Source: Strigamia acuminata (Eukaryota > Arthropoda > Chilopoda > Geophilomorpha > Linotaeniidae). Taken from it: a stretch of DNA of 64,000 nt. The translations under genes were made by a program, and so were the position numbers. The stretch covers positions 21,693,060-21,757,059 of the forward strand of contig OX442314.1 in assembly GCA_949358305.1 (NCBI GenBank). Reading direction: 5' to 3'. This document shows, piece after piece, positions 43,893-59,600 of this stretch; within the stretch, counting starts at the first letter, position 1; each line of letters begins with the position of its first letter. Below the pieces are notes generated by a model. It saw nothing but the letters and a program-made list of their open reading frames with translations. It ran no database searches and was not told where the DNA came from.

Positions 43893-46800
43893 ATGACGTC
43901 GCACATCAAAGGGTCGGAAGTCTACCTACTTCCGCAAAGGCTTCATTTTATGGAATCCCCTAGAAGTTCATTATCGTTGTCAGTTATTTCGGACACGACC
44001 AGCTCCACGCTGTTTTCGTCCGCGGTCGATTTTGACGACTCGTTCAACGCAAGTAGCGAGGAAATGGTTCACAGTCCGCTCACCCGGATACGAAGCCCGA
44101 GAAAGATGCGGCCCCGATCCAGGATGCGCTTCGATGAAGACCGGGCAAGTGTGATTTCTGGCGACGGCAACAGCCCGCCATATAAACGTGTTCGTGCGCT
44201 TAATTTGTTCGATTCGCCGCAAAGTCCGAAAAGTTTGTTGCAAAGTTCAGTGGAAAACGGCTCGTTTTCCGACATAAAAACACCTGTGAGATCGTCGATT
44301 CGGGGCCGGCTTTTTACGAATGGCGACAGTGGAAATACATCGAATCCACCACGAGCGAGAGCCAATATAAATCCATTCACACCGACTGCGATGATGGCGA
44401 GTGGCTGCAAAAGGCCTAGGTCGGCTAATTCCAAGTTTAATGTGTCTGGGTATGTCGTTGTTTTTTATTTAAATTGCCATTTTTTTATGTATTTTTTTGG
44501 TTTTTTTGAGTTTGCAACGAGTGACATTTGTTTTAAAATGTATTTTGGGTTTTCGGGTTTTATTTGCTCATTTTGTGGTGTATTTTAGTGGGAATTGATG
44601 TCGAGATTAAGAAAATGGGAGTGAAAAAAGCGGGCACGGACGAGTCATGCTTACGTGACTCATCGGCCAACCGTTTTTTTTTATTTGAAATAATTGACAT
44701 TTACGTCAGAAAATCTCGACTCGTGTAAATACATTTTGTTTATTTGGGGTTTTTAAATGACGTCACAAGTGCGCGACAATTGATTTCACTCCGCCCATTT
44801 CTTCTTGTAGTCAATCACCGCCATGTCTCTTTTACAAAGGAGCAATGGCGGCGAATTGGGGACGGAGAAAATTGACCCAAAAAAATCATGGAAAAAAAAA
44901 AAGGAAATGAAATCAACAGAATTCGGGCAGAAAACGGTTGAATTAAATTTGATAAATATTCAAATTAGGAATATTAATATTTCCCGCTGGATGATTCACC
45001 ACAAACGGCGGGAACTCGAAATGGGTCAAATTCAAATGCGAAATAGATTTTCCTCCCTGATAGTCAACTTGACCTTGTAACTAATATTCCGTTACCTGGC
45101 AACGTGATAACGTTTCCCCTTCTACACGCATGACAGCGGCATCGTCCAGGAATTCCCATGAGATCTCATCTCTTATTTTACACTCGGATAAACGTGAAAA
45201 CAGTTCGAAATTAAAAATGAAAAACGGTTAAAACAACCTGAGACAAACCCGGCACCTTGTGGCAAAGCCGCAAGCTGCCGAGTTTCCCACAACACTTTTA
45301 AAACCCAAAAAAATATCTAAAATTAAAATAGAAAAAGCAAATTATAGTGCAAAGCTAACCCTTAATGTACCTTACATTACACCACACCTGGTCGGCCTAT
45401 TTCACAACAAGTTGAAGCAGATGTTTCGCAACACCTGGCTGTTTCTTTTCCTATTTATTATGTTTTTTTTTTTACATTCGAGACAGCCAGGTGTGTTGTG
45501 ATAAAGGAAACATTAAATCGGATCAAATAGAAATTAAATTTTCTTTTTTTTGTTATTTTTTTTTTAGTGACAATTTCAACAACAGCGTGGAAGATTTCGA
45601 GGAATTTTATGACGATGATCCCGACGACATGCCGACGAAGAAAATCATTCTTTCTGATAGCAATATATCGCGTTATCAGGAGGAATTCCACGAATTGTGT
45701 CTAATCGGAAGTGGCGAGTTCGGAAGCGTGTACAAATGCATCAACCGCTTGGACGGTTGTATTTATGCTTTGAAAAAATCACTGCAGCCTATTTCGGGAT
45801 GTATGGACGAGTAAGTGTCTAATTGTGCCCGCTCGTAATCATTAAAACAGTTTTGTAACTAATTTTACGAAGTTCTAAAATTAAATTTAGGCAAACGGCG
45901 TTGAACGAAGTTTATGCACACGCGGTGCTTGGAAAACATCAACATGTAGTGAGATATTACTCGGCGTGGGCGGAGGAAAACAGAATGGTTATACAAAACG
46001 AATATTGTAATGGTAAGTTAATCGAATTTTTTGAGATGATTATTAATTAATGCGACTAAAATGTATGTTTTTTTGGTTCTAGGCGGGAGTTTAGCCGATG
46101 CCATTGCCGAAAACGAGAGAATCGGGCGGAATTTCAGTGAAAACGAATTGAAAACGATACTGTTGCACATATCGCAGGGTTTACAATACATCCATTCAAA
46201 CTGTCTAGCGCACTTAGATATCAAACCCGGTGAGTTAAATTAATTGTTTGAAAAAATTGATTTTGGTTTGTGTTATAACGAGATTTTTTTTTTTCTTTTA
46301 CCGTTAATTCAGGTAATATCTTTATATCTCGCAATATGATACCTCGGTTCAGTAAGGGTGAACAAGACGATGGGTTCGGCGAAGACGAAGAGTGCGGTGA
46401 TTCGGTTACCTACAAAATTGGCGATTTGGGCCACGTTACGTCCGTAACGAACTCCCAAGTAGAGGAAGGAGATTGCCGCTATTTACCATGCGAGATTCTG
46501 CAGGACAATCACGATCATTTACCTAAAGCGGACGTGTTTGCTCTCGGGCTGACGATATACGAAGCGGTAAGTGCGTCGACACTTAACGGACCAATAAAAC
46601 GTGGCGCTTAAACCTTTTACTTGATTATCTACAGGGAGGCGGCGGGCCGTTACCAAAGAACGGAGACGAGTGGCACAACATCCGAAATGGACAATTACCA
46701 GTGCTTGAACGATATAGTCCAGACTTGAATGCACTGCTAAGAGTGAGATTACGATATAACAATTATTATTTAAATGGTGATAATAAATTTATTTGGTTTT

Positions 46801-47140
46801 ACTTAAATTTTGTAGGAAATGGTTCAAATTGATCCCACCCAAAGACCGTCGGCCGCTAGTTTAAGCAATCACCGTGTTTTGTGTCCGTCTGCTAACAAGT
46901 CCAAGGCGCAACTAAGAAGAGAACTTAATGCAGAGAGGTTAAAAAACGAACAGTTAGTAAGGTAATTTAAAAAAAATGAAATTAATGTTTAAGATCAAAA
47001 TTTACCTATTTTTTTGTTTAAATTGCAGGCAACTTCGCGAGGCATCGAGATCACTAGCAGGCCTCACTCCACCAATCCTAAATTCGCACCGTAGAGTTGG
47101 ATGTAAAGTCAACAGGAGTCACAGTGTGACAAATTTTTAA
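43893..47140 (+). CDS. wee: Wee1 kinase, inhibitory Cdk1 tyrosine kinase
   Basis: Eight exons join in phase to 562 residues: 43893-44449, 45568-45810, 45891-46012, 46083-46229, 46313-46566, 46635-46742, 46816-46961, 47029-47140. Wee1 phosphorylates the Tyr of Cdk1 to delay mitosis and acts in the nucleus. The N-terminal regulatory region has many Ser/Thr-Pro sites and the Wee-box-like '[12 protein letters not shown]' and 'NINPFTP'. The kinase domain shows the P-loop '[12 protein letters not shown]', the Lys in 'YALKKS', the catalytic loop 'HLDIKPGN' and 'GDLGH' in place of DFG, as is typical for Wee1. A basic C-terminal helix region follows. The frame is open upstream of 43893, but no earlier in-frame ATG exists in this exon. 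Intron 1 is 1.1 kb. PolyA signal at 47400. Confidence 0.95.
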
Positions 47141-47399
47141 TTTTTTTAGTTTTTAAAATAATACGTGGACAAAAAACAATTGTGATCTGTTAGAAAAATC
47201 TTACCTCTTAAAAGTTAGCCAATGATGCTCAACTTTATATATTTTTTATTTTTATAGTCTAACATCAATTAGATCGCTTTAACCCCGCCAAAAAAAAAAA
47301 AAAAAACTTTTAAAAAAATTGTGAGATTACATAAAACTATCGCATGTAAATTTGTAATGTAATTAAAAAATGATGTAATCTTTTGTTATATTGTATAAG

Positions 47400-47405
47400 A
47401 ATAAA
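47400..47405 (+). terminator. Polyadenylation signal of wee1
   Basis: AATAAA about 260 bases after the stop codon, between the convergent wee1 and IRAG-like genes. Confidence 0.5.
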
Positions 47406-47620
47406 ATGTCATTTTATGCACAAACGATGCTTTCTCATTAAATGGCACTAATTTAATAGCCTAGTTTTACAATATAATCATCTTATTTACATCGTATTAT
47501 AAAACAATTTGGCACAAACTTAAAAATTAAAATTAAAATGAATGAATGCTGTTATAGCTTAAAACAAACGTGAATATGGCAGCATTTGATGAAATCCCGT
47601 GACATTTACAAGTTTAAAAT

Positions 47621-50600
47621 TCACATTGGTGGTCTTAAACGGCGTCGTAATTCGAGATGTGGCCGAAAAAGCTCATCAATAGAATAATACCAAGAAGTAA
47701 CTCGATTGCAACAATGCGAGGCCTGGGACCCAGGAAAAAATGCAATGAGAAGACTGAAAATGGCAGCTAAAAAGAGAATTCCACCGATGGTGTACCGAAC
47801 ACCGTGCACCAAGTGTTCATCGTTCACCCATTGCGACACATTCAGTAAATTTGCGGCTGAATCGGCAATGCTGCTCCTAATTCAATAAGTCGACTTAATA
47901 TTTTCAACCTCACACAAACCAATTAACTTACGGCCTAAATCTATTTGGATACGCCGGCCTGCCGACGTCTTCCTCCTCCTCCTCGTCTACATCTTCGTCC
48001 GACGAAGGTTCCGCGCGATAATCGGTAATGAGCCAATTATTTGGATTATTCGATCCATTGCTTAAGACACATTCCATCTTTGAGCTTAAATTGATGTAAA
48101 AAATAGCTATAGTTTAATTTTTCGCATTTTTATGATGATTATACTTTGGGTCGACTGCATCGGAATCGATGACGGTATTGCCGGATCCGAATACGGAATC
48201 CGAGATAATCGAATTGTCACCATCGGGTGATGGTAATTTAATTAGTTCGGAGTTTTTCGATATGCTCAACTCTCGTTTGGAACTTCGTCGCGATGTTGGT
48301 AAACGTTTGGGTCGGTGTAGATGTTCGTCTTCGCTATGTTCGACACTACTGCTACTATTTAGAAATTTAGATGATTAGCGTTTGATTATTCGTGTTTAGT
48401 CGGTCTGATTCATTTATAGTTTACCTAGGAATTAATAAATCGTCAGATGCGGGTCTTTTGACAACTTTATCATGATCGGAAGAAAAAGATGATCGAAGGT
48501 TGTAATAAAGAGAACAACGTCGACTACCGATATTGCAAACTGAACTGCGAGAAGTGTTGACAAAGTTTATAAATTTCGAGTTTCCGTCCTGTAAATTACG
48601 AGAGAAATTTTAAAAAACTTATAAAAGGAAATAATGACGAAAGATACAGAATATTAAAATAATTTCACTATTTTTTACCTTAATTCTTATCATGGCTTTT
48701 TTTGCCAGGCTATGCATGAAACAATAAAGTAATGCGTTTCAAAATAGATCGTTTTAAGATAATTTGCCCCTCCAAAATAAAATGATAAAAAATAAATAAA
48801 TAAATAAACAAATCTTACCAAACGTTCTGACGAACTTCTGGGTAAAGCAGCAATACTAGCTCTACGCTTAGATGCCTTAATTAATTAAAACATAAAATAA
48901 AATATAAAAATAAAATAAAATAAACTCAAGAATGCGTTCATTTCATAAAATAAAATAAAGCAAAATATTTAACAATATCCCACTGAAAACATTAATACTC
49001 ATACCTGTTTGCCGACACAGGTATTTGTCATGGAGTATGAGCGGAGATTGCGCCTGGTTTCTTCATTTTCGCTTCCATCTTCCGATAATAAATTATTTTC
49101 CACAAGAATTCTCCTATTTCTCAACAAAATACAATTAAACATTATATTTTTATACATAAACCCACCAAAACAAACCTCATTTCTTCAAAATCGGTTGCAC
49201 TTTTCTCTTGAGTTCGTTTCAAATTCTCGACGTACAGCAACATCACTTCAATAGCGCGATTTGTCCGATCCTCCTACATAATAACAATAAAACGCTTAAA
49301 AACAAAGCAAATTTAATTATAAATTTTTATCTCACTTGCTGAACCGCTCCATAAACCTCAGCACGACTACTCATCCGTGTCGTACTTTGATGCAGAACGT
49401 CCAAATGATGATGAAGTCGTTTGACGATTTCACGAGTTTCTTGATCGTTGCATAGCTGGCTCAAAGCCTATTATTAAATTTGAAACAAAAAATAATAATA
49501 ATAATAATAAACCAAAAATCACCAAATTAAAAAAATATATTTACATTAAGGTTCTCTTTGAGCGCGATCACTTCCTCTTCAATATTTTTCTCAGCAATAT
49601 CCCTTTGTCGTTGATGCAAATCGAGTCGATTGGTAAGCGTGAATTTATCAGTTCGAAAAGCGAGAAGCAAACTGTGAAATTTTGCCTACAAATAATTAAA
49701 TCAAGTTAAAACATTAAAAAAATATATATATATATATAACATAAATTTTTTTTAAGAGCATCTCACAAAATCAGCCATTCTAATTACACCGAGTGATGTA
49801 TGAAGAACTAAAACCGCCGATTTCAATACAAAAATCAATGCAAGTCAGAATTTAGCAATTGAATTTAATCAGACTCAGAGCAAAGATCAGGGCTACATTT
49901 TATTGTTAAGATAAAAATAAAAATTGAGAAAAAGAAAAATATATATAATTAAAATAGCTGGTTATTATTCCGCACATAATAGATAAAATAAAACAATTTT
50001 ATTGCGCTTACCTCAACATCTTTTTCCGTCAACCTCTCAATTCTAAAAATATAAAAAAAAAACAATTACTCAAATCAGTTAGTTTAAATAAAAATACAAA
50101 ATAGCAAAGTAATTGTGCACAATTAATAATTTCCAAGTCCCACCTATGTCGCTGAAGCGCTTGGACCACATCAAACACAGAATTCATTTGTCTAACTCAA
50201 ATAAATACCAGAACATCTGCATTAGGTTTTGGTGCAGCTCTTCGCTCGACACGCTAGCTTTACGTTACTCTAAATCGATATACACGAGCCAACAGTCAAA
50301 TAAACGACGTGACTTCAGTTTTAAAGCCAATAAACACAAATTAAAAAATTTAAATAACCATTCTTGATAATGTTTAAATATTTCATTTTTAACAGGAAAA
50401 AAATCCTTTGCCAACATTTCGTATTATTAATTTCATGTTTAATGCTCTAGTGGCTTCCTTTTAATATCTGGTTATATGATGAGCGAAAAAAGATTATATT
50501 TATAGAATTAATTTTTTATTTGCCTTCAAAAATCTATACATTTTTAAATTAGAAATAAGATTTGAAAAGGCAATTTAAGAAACCAGGCGCCCCCTCCCTA

Positions 50601-53600
50601 AGTATATTTATTTTCTTAGTGAAAACTAAATAAAGCCTCATTTCGAGGTGAAACACGAGAATGAGTGAAATAAGTTTAAATAATAATACAAAATAATGAA
50701 ATAATAACACTTAAATTATACAAATAATGTCACTGAACCACATTCTAACTGATAATTCATTTGACTAATATTTGTTTATCCAAAAAAAAGTCAAAACAAA
50801 TAAACCTACTTGTCATTAGTTTTAGTCAATTGTAACAATTTCAAGAAATTGTCCGGTAAACTAGGAAAAGGTCCGTCGCCACACGGCGGTGGTGGATTCA
50901 AAACTTCATTCGAACTTGGAAGTTGTTCAGTCTCCGATTCAATGCTACCACTGCCGTTCTTAGCCGACTCCGTTTCTGAATTCTCCATTAATTCTGGCAT
51001 AAAGAGTCTATTTTTTTGAATTTCTCCAATCTTTCGCCGGAAACTTGGCTGTTAAATAAATAAAAAAAAAAAAAAAAAAATATCAAACAAAACTGGTTAA
51101 TGTTCCGCGACTCGCTCACAATGTTTTTTTCCGCTAATAAGCAGAGATAAAAATATACATTATATAAAATAAACTTGCGACATCTTTACAATAAAGAATC
51201 GACTAAACCTTCCTCTTCCTGTTATATTTTTGTTTTTGTTTTATCAAAAATCTAATTCAAACCTAAAAATATGGATTTTTATAGTAAACTAACTTAACCT
51301 TCAAGGTCAAAACAAATCTCTCAAGTAATAAACAGATCATTTCTAACTTGCAATAAAGAGGCCAGTACCATTAAACATACATTAAACAACTTGTTCAAGT
51401 CATTAACAACGTGTGAAGAAACAATTCCCCGACCAAATAATTTCTCCAACAATAAATGCCATGTATATTGATAATTTCCTCCACCGATTAAATCAAAGAA
51501 CAAAATAAATTTCTTAACTAAACAGAAATAAAAAAAATATTTAAAAAAAAATATCAATCATTAGAGCCAAGTGCAATAAAATACTAATTCAACAAACACT
51601 CGTGTCTAAAGTACAAATTTCAACCGCTTGAAACCAAAATATTTCAATTTTTTTAAAAAAAATTAAATTTAAAAATACAAAAATAAAAAAAATTGCAAAA
51701 TTCTTCAACGCTGATAAAAAAATTAAAAAAAAAAAAGAAAAAAAACTAATAATAGAAATTCCATTAATAAATCAAGAGCGAAATGCGATATAAATTTGTC
51801 CATTACCTGGTGAGTCTCAAGTGATGACTTGGGACTCGTCGTGGTAATAAACTCAGGTGTTCCACCAAGTGGAGGCGGAGAGAACGTTTTCCTATTGGTC
51901 ACTTGAGTCATTCCTTGTAGAATATCCTTTTTCACATCCACATCACTGTCATCCTAGTAAACAAAACAATGGCGAACAAGGTAAATCAAATTACTGCTCC
52001 TTTTACATAAAAAACTGCATTATATACTATTATCATCCGCCCAACGATTATTTAAGCATTGCGAAACAAACCGAGAAACTTTTCAAGAAATAAATTAATG
52101 TATTGTGCATTTTCTGTCTTTCTATTAAGCGGATGGAAATGATTGATGAATTTATACAACTGCCATTGAAATTATTGCTAAAGCGAACAATTCATTACAT
52201 GAAAATAATAAATGTTTTCTCTCAAAGTTTCCGCTTTGTGAACATCGTTCTGGGTAAAAATGATTTTGAAATAACATGTGCAAACCACCCACTTTTCAAA
52301 TCAAATGCATTCATCTGTCCCATAAGCCTCCGAATTCGCCCCGTCGTTTAATCTTTTTTGACACCAGACCCTCCCCAAGGCGTCTATTTAATCCCCGGTG
52401 TTTAATTGGACACAGGCTACTGCACGGACCAGGCCATAATTCGGAGCCGTATGGGAAAGTTGTCAAAAACGGATAAAATACTCCATAAAACATTTAAATG
52501 ACTGATTGCTTACAACACCATGTGAAAACGACCATTTAAACGTGGTTATTATCTCTAAAAATCAACCTTGAACACAAAATTAAAACAAATTTTTTCTTAA
52601 AAATTAAAAAAAAATAAAAATTCCAATTTTAATTTTTTTTTAAATTAAAAAAATAATTTTAACATCATAATATTAAAAAAAAAATACATAGAAAACAAAA
52701 ACTTACTTTCATAAAAAATATACAAACCCCTCATTCAAAATTGAAGCTTCACTATGATTGAAGTCAATGATTAAACCAAAGCTAAACAAACTCACCATTT
52801 AATTAAATATTAACAACTATTCTCCCGACTAATATTCATTTGAAAGCACGAAATCAATAACCAGCAGCATTATAAACTAATTTCTCAACTTGCAAACTAG
52901 GTCATGGAATTTTCTCAAATCTCGAGTCAACTCACCTTGCACAACTTTTCACTTAAAACCCTAAATCCACCAATTTAATTCAAAATTGCCAACTTTACAC
53001 AACCGAAAACACTCTCCCGCTAACCCATAACTCACAGTTTCGTCAGTCGAAGAGACATTCCTTCCATTACACCAATTACTGCAGCGTAATGTGTGCACTG
53101 CAGACATGTCTACACGGCACCTGTTTTTAAGTGTTCCCTAAAGTAGGACACACAGAAAACTGGTTGCGAGGAAGAGAAAAATACGCGAGGAAGTTGCGCA
53201 TGATTCCAATGTCACCTTGTCATCAAAACACGACATTTACTCACCAATATTTCCATCACAAACGTCCCCCAACAAAAGAATTCGCGGAGATTCGCATTAT
53301 GTCATAGTTCTAATCGTTTAGAAGAAAAAAAAAGCCAGAACTTTTTGATTTATATTTACCATTTAAAACTAAAAATATTCCTCGTGATAAATGTCTACAC
53401 TTAGTGCACTTTCGAGAGAGAGAAGGTAGTCATTCAAACTTCCAATGCTTAATGCTTAAACCAGATAATTCAATTCGCTTTAATTGACATAAATTGCATC
53501 AAATACGTCTAAATTTCATTTAACCTTCAAACTTCTTTCCCCTTTTATCAAATTCAATCGAATCAACGTCAAAAAACGAGTAAAAATAAATAAATTCAAA

Positions 53601-56600
53601 GAAAAATTCAAAACTTACATTGCCGCAAACCTCGTCGCAAACATCGTATCCGAAATCAAAATCCACCGCTTTACTTCGCTGAATGACGGAACTATTATTT
53701 CCTGTGAATCCTGCGTTTCAAATAAACAAAAATGTATAAAAATACAATCAATTTAAACGTCAAGTTAGTATCAACAAGTTATTAATATTTTTTCCCACTA
53801 TTTCAACAAAATAACGCGAGGAAACAGGAAACTGTTAAGTTTCGTGAAAATGTAAACAAAAATCAATTCCTTTTGAAAACGACAAATTTGCATCTCTTTA
53901 GTTCATTTATTTATTTATTTATTTATCATCACCTGTAGTTCGTTTTCGGCGCCGACTTCCTAACTTCGCTATCTTCTTATTAGCTTCTTTATCCGATTGC
54001 TCCGCATCTGACACTTTTTCAGTGGCAGTATCGACTTCTGAATCCGATACCGTTATCATTGAAGGTTGTGATGTTTGCGCTAAATGTTCAGACATTACAT
54101 CACTTTCGACTATTGGACTGCAAATAAATAAATAACCAATTTTATATACACATTAAATTGTATAAAAATCATATTTGCACTAGCAATTCATCTAATACCA
54201 TGCAATGATGCAACATTTCATTCCATTTAATAAGAATTGTAAAAAAAAATCCAAAAAAAAAATCGGCAACCCATTTCCAAGTAATAAATAAAAGTTTGAA
54301 AAAACGTCACAAGCAATAAATCAAATTCAACTCGTAAATCAACATAAAACCCTAAAAACTAGTTAAAAAGAATACTGCAATAAAATAATTCATAAAATTT
54401 ATAATATTTTTCGCTATTTCGTATCATTTCCTCTAATTTAACCGACAAAACTAATAATTTAAAAAAAAATTCAATTGCAATAATCCCTAAAATGCCAAAT
54501 CACAACATGCTGAACCCACCTAGGCTCTAAGACAGGAGACACATAAAACAAACGGTGCTGGGTGTCATGATAATCGAGTGTCTCTGGGTGGTAAGCAATA
54601 AACTCATTCGGATTAATCTGATCAGAAAATGGAGCGAGCCGTCTTAGTCGTTGCGATGGCAACGACAAACGAATCTCCCGCGCGAATCTCTGATCGTTGG
54701 GAAGAATCTCCGGCAACGGAGTCGAAGGTTGGACATTGATTAGCGGGATTTGGGACGCATCTTCCCACGTTTGGAGCGTTAAATGCGAAGGAGGGGGCGG
54801 TGGCCGGTACGGAGGTGGAAATCTTAATCTAGGAGACGTGTTTGAATCGGACACAACTTGTTGCGATCTACAAATTAAAGGCGACGACGAGTAATCCGAG
54901 TTTTCGTTTTCTTCTTCGCGTAACACGGACAAATGACGATTAAATCTAAGACGAGGTTAAAGTGTTAGTAGGTCAGTGGACAAGTGTATTATGCCCCTCG
55001 TAAAAACAACGTTTATAGCAACCGAATTATTTTATCAGAAATTTATAAAAAATATAAAAAAAAAAATAAATAAATAACAAATTTCTGATAAAATTTAGTT
55101 TCTGTACCTTGAATCTTCACTTTCTTCGTCTTCTTTATTGCCACGTTTTATGGCTTCGCTGTAACTTGAAGATCGGTTTCGCGGCATGGGTGTAATAGAA
55201 TCCGAATCATAATAAGTGGCGTCTGGTGTGATCGAAAACCCAGGTGTAACAAGCGTTTTATGATTAAAAGCTTCGTGTAATCGGGTGTTTGCATCTTTAA
55301 ACAAATAGAATAATAAAAAATTAAAAAAAAAAATTTATCACAAATTCAAACGAAAATAGATAATGGCTTATTTTTGCAGCCTGCAGTTCATAGAATTCAA
55401 CGGTAATTCGATTTTGTTTTTGTTTGTTTTTTTTTTAATTCGGGGAAAATAAATTAATCCACCTTTTGTCCGAGATGAAAATAATGGGTCAGTCTGCGTT
55501 CCCTTTGTGATGAATGTGGTTTCGCTCGGTAGTATCGGGCATGATCGTGTTCGGTGGTGCGATGGGGTTGAGTTTTGACTACTGGACCGGCTGTTTAGGA
55601 AGAATTTTTTTAAATAAATCATTAAGAGTGCATTTTTTAAAAGTCTTCTCACTTGATAAATGTTCTTGTGTGCTCTAATGGTTGACTAGAAATGAAATCT
55701 GTACTTTGGTAGGGCTCGATCGGTGAACTGTTTGTCGACTTTACATTAAGTGGCATGTTGATTGATTGCTGCAAAAATAATAATAAATAAATAATTCCAA
55801 ACTTAATTATTCATTTTTACTCACCAAAGAAATTAAAATGGTTTGGCTTCGTGCGATGTATTTATGTATCAGTTGTAATTGAGCATTTACGTGATGTCGA
55901 AGTGCATCAGGGGACAGCGAAGAAGGCTAATTTAATCGATCCAAAATTTTTTTTAAAATAAAAATCAAAACACAAATCTCTACCCAATGAATTACATCGA
56001 CATTGCCGAATGCATTGATGAGAAACTCTAAATTGTTTTTATTCTTCTCGTCTTTTTCCGAACCATGCGAGTGATGAATACACGACAAGTCATCTAAATT
56101 TTTAAATTAAAAAAAAAATATATATAAATATTAACATCAAAATTTACTTTTTCTACTTACTTTGATTTGAATTTTCTAATAACTCCGTAGCACAAACTCT
56201 GAAAAATACATTACAATTCATTAAAATGGAACATCTAACTCCGAAAATTGTGCAAATATGTGTATTTCATTCCAAACTACCTCGTGCATTTTGCTACACA
56301 AGTCCCCATTTTTAGACTTCACTCTAAATATTCTTCATCAACATATTTAAATTTGAAATTTCTATACGAGCAACTTAAAATTCCCATTCCTAACAAAACC
56401 TACACACTGGTGATTATTTTCGTAAACTACTTATAATACGTGACGTTAACAAAAAAGATGTTAAGTCACTTTCCCTCGTCCAGACGTCAATATATGTCCC
56501 TTTTCTTCAGAACGGTCAAAACTTGCTACACAACCGAAGCAATGCTGCATCAGAATCAACATTTTCCCACTTAAAGATCAATTTAAACAAAAAAAAAACG

Positions 56601-59600
56601 ATCGTGGCAACGGAAAAACAAGAAATGCCACCGATCAGATAAACTACACCAGCGCCACGGCCACCATTGACAACGGTTGTCATGACGACAAGCTATCTAT
56701 AAAAATGGAGGCCGCTCAACCGGTTGAGTTAACTTACTCGTGTAGTTGACTGCAAATCTGCTCAAACATAAACGCCAAATTGTCTAATGGCTTCCAGTCA
56801 TACTCCAGTGCCTTAAAGAAAAAAGTGCATTTATAAGTAATCGTTGTGTGAAATAATTTCAGTTTAATTACAGAGAAAGACAGATCGTGCGCGGGAGACT
56901 TGCCGCATATCGGATGAACAAACGACGCTTCTTGGTGCTGCAAATTAATTAATTAATAGTAAGTTAAGCACGTTCTCTATGCTTCATTATCTAATGGAAA
57001 CAAAACTAACTCTATCTTGCATCAATTCATCGAATATAGATGACTTCCTTTCAAATTTGGTCACTAACACGGTGTTAAAGCTCAAAGGAGTGTCTAAAGT
57101 TACATCCAAACTGGCAACATTCTCTTCAGTTTCTTCTATTTCAGTCTTAAAGTTGTTTAAACTAACGAAACAAGAGTTTTAGTTGAAGAAAAAAAAAAGA
57201 AACGAAAATTCCCATACTTACTAGAACTTTTCGTAGCAAATAACCAGTTCTTCCTGCAAATCGTGGCACCTTTTTCGTACATGCTAAAGTTGAATATTTA
57301 AAAAAAAAAAAATTTAAAAATTTAAAAACGCTTAGTATACAATTAAATACGAATTAGCAAACACCCAAACCTCATTGTTTCTTAAAGTTTCTAGTAATCT
57401 TTCCTTGAATTCACCGCAATTAGTGTTTAATTGCGTTAACCGTTCTTCTAACACGACCTTTTCAGTAATAGCTTGTATGAATGTATTCTCAAAAGATAAT
57501 AAAAACAAATAAAAACACTTAATTTTGATCCAAAAAATGCACAAAAATTGTAATAAATACTTCACGCTCCAAGTAACTTTGCTTCAAAACCTCTTCGTTG
57601 GTCCGAATATTAGTCAATTCCAAGAGAGTTTCATTCAGCTAATTAAACAAATCCATCAAGTTTAATATTTCAATTAAAAATTAAATTTGTCTCACTTCAT
57701 CTTTGAGGTCCTTCACTTGCCGCTCTAAATCATTGCGCTCGTTCGTAAGTTGAATTCTTTCCTGGCCCCACTTGCTACTTTCGTCCGTATATTTCGACAC
57801 GCTCAAATCCAATTCTGTCTGCAGTATTTGCATTTGAGTTTGCAAGCTGAATAATGTAATTAGAATTAGCAACCCAATTTTTAGCACAAAATTAGAACTC
57901 GAGTGATTTACCACCGATTTCTGTGATTCGCATTCTCGCATTCACTTTGTAAATTCTCGCACAAATCCTCGAGTTTGATCAACTGACGGTCCAATTCCCT
58001 GTTCTCGACTTCCAACTTCGAATTCCTGAATTTGAGCTGCGAATTTTCGTTCTCCAATGTGTAAGTATCCCTGGAAACGAACCTTAATTAATTAATTAAT
58101 TAATCGTTTTCACGGTAAACAACAGTTTTGACACCAAAAATTGTGTCACTCACATTTTGTCATCGTCGTGTGAAGAGACATGAAGAAAATTCAATTCATC
58201 AAAGCCTGAATGGTTAAAAGGGGTTAACAGTAAAGCGAGAAAACGATTGAATGATAATAATCCAAAATTGAATAAAAAATAAAAAATAAAAAAATAAATT
58301 ATTTAAACGTGAAAAGAAACGAAAACTTACCAAAAGACACATTCAGTTTATTAGGATGTAGTGTAAGGGAATTGATAGGTGAAGAAGTAGATTGAGGAAT
58401 AAAAAAACTGAAAAATATGGAGTGCAAGGCTTATCATTGATGAAAAATAAGGAAAAAGAAATAGAAATTGTTGCTAGAATGAGATTAACAAGGCCCATTT
58501 GTGCGGTCTACATTGTTTTTCAATCATTTAAGCAAGGTAGACGTTCGGAATATTGTAAATTTGTTATTTTTTTTAAAATTATTCTTTAGAATTTAGAAGG
58601 AAAATTGTTTCGTAGCTTCGTAGATTTGATAATTTCGAGGGGAAAAAATGATTTATCGATCATAAAAATGTACGAGTAGTATTGTAAATCCCCGAAACAT
58701 CAACGATAAAGGCTTTGCACAACGTTCATGTTATCTGTTTATCAATTGATTTTTTTTTATACTTTTTAACTTGAAAGTTGGCTAAATCTAGAACCTAGAT
58801 CCGCTTAACTTAATCATTTTCGGCCCAAAATCAATTTGTGTGATAAAATTACCAGGAAAATTCAATTTCCCAGGTTAAACTCATACTTGGAATTTCCCAA
58901 AATAAACCCAGATCAAGGTTTATTGATCCGCCACGACTAAACATTTATTATGCGATACGATCTGCATCGCACAAATAAACTGGCCTCGAGGTCAGATCTC
59001 AATACCCGTTAAAATTGAAGAAAAATGAACAAAAGACGTAAAAATAGCTCACTTTTTCAAACTAAATTTTCCTTCCCAACTGTAAACCAACGACTTAAAT
59101 GTATCCAAGTCAATATCCATATCCAAACCCATAGGATCCAGCTCTGCCTCCAACTCATCAAAATCCGCCTTTAAAAAAAATTAATCAATAAAAATTAATC
59201 AAAATGTAAATAATTAATTAAAAAAATTTAATTTTTATACATTTCTTACTGAACCGAAAGTCAATTTCATCAATTCCATCAATTTTGACGTCGGAACTCT
59301 TCCGTTCTTGTCCGGCTGCACGAGCGCGAACAATGTGTCCAAAAAGTCCTTTTCTGTGGGAAGAAAACATCAATTTCGTGTAATCATTGCTAAACACCTT
59401 GTTTACAAGCAACAAACGTGCGCACGGAATAAATCGTGGGTAGACTTTGAAGGACAACTTAACTGTTCCTTTCAATTGCATTTAATGAGCTTAGCTGTCA
59501 TTCAATTGAAAACCGGACACATTTCCTGCATTTTCTTAACAAATCCTTAAGATTTCACACTTTAAATCCCACAAGAACGTTTAAAACTCATTTCCAAATA

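Noticed and set aside
44823-45080. An 85-codon frame in wee1 intron 1
   Set aside because: Lys/Asn/Ile-rich, as expected for AT-rich intron sequence, and there is no splice site to bring it into the wee1 mRNA.
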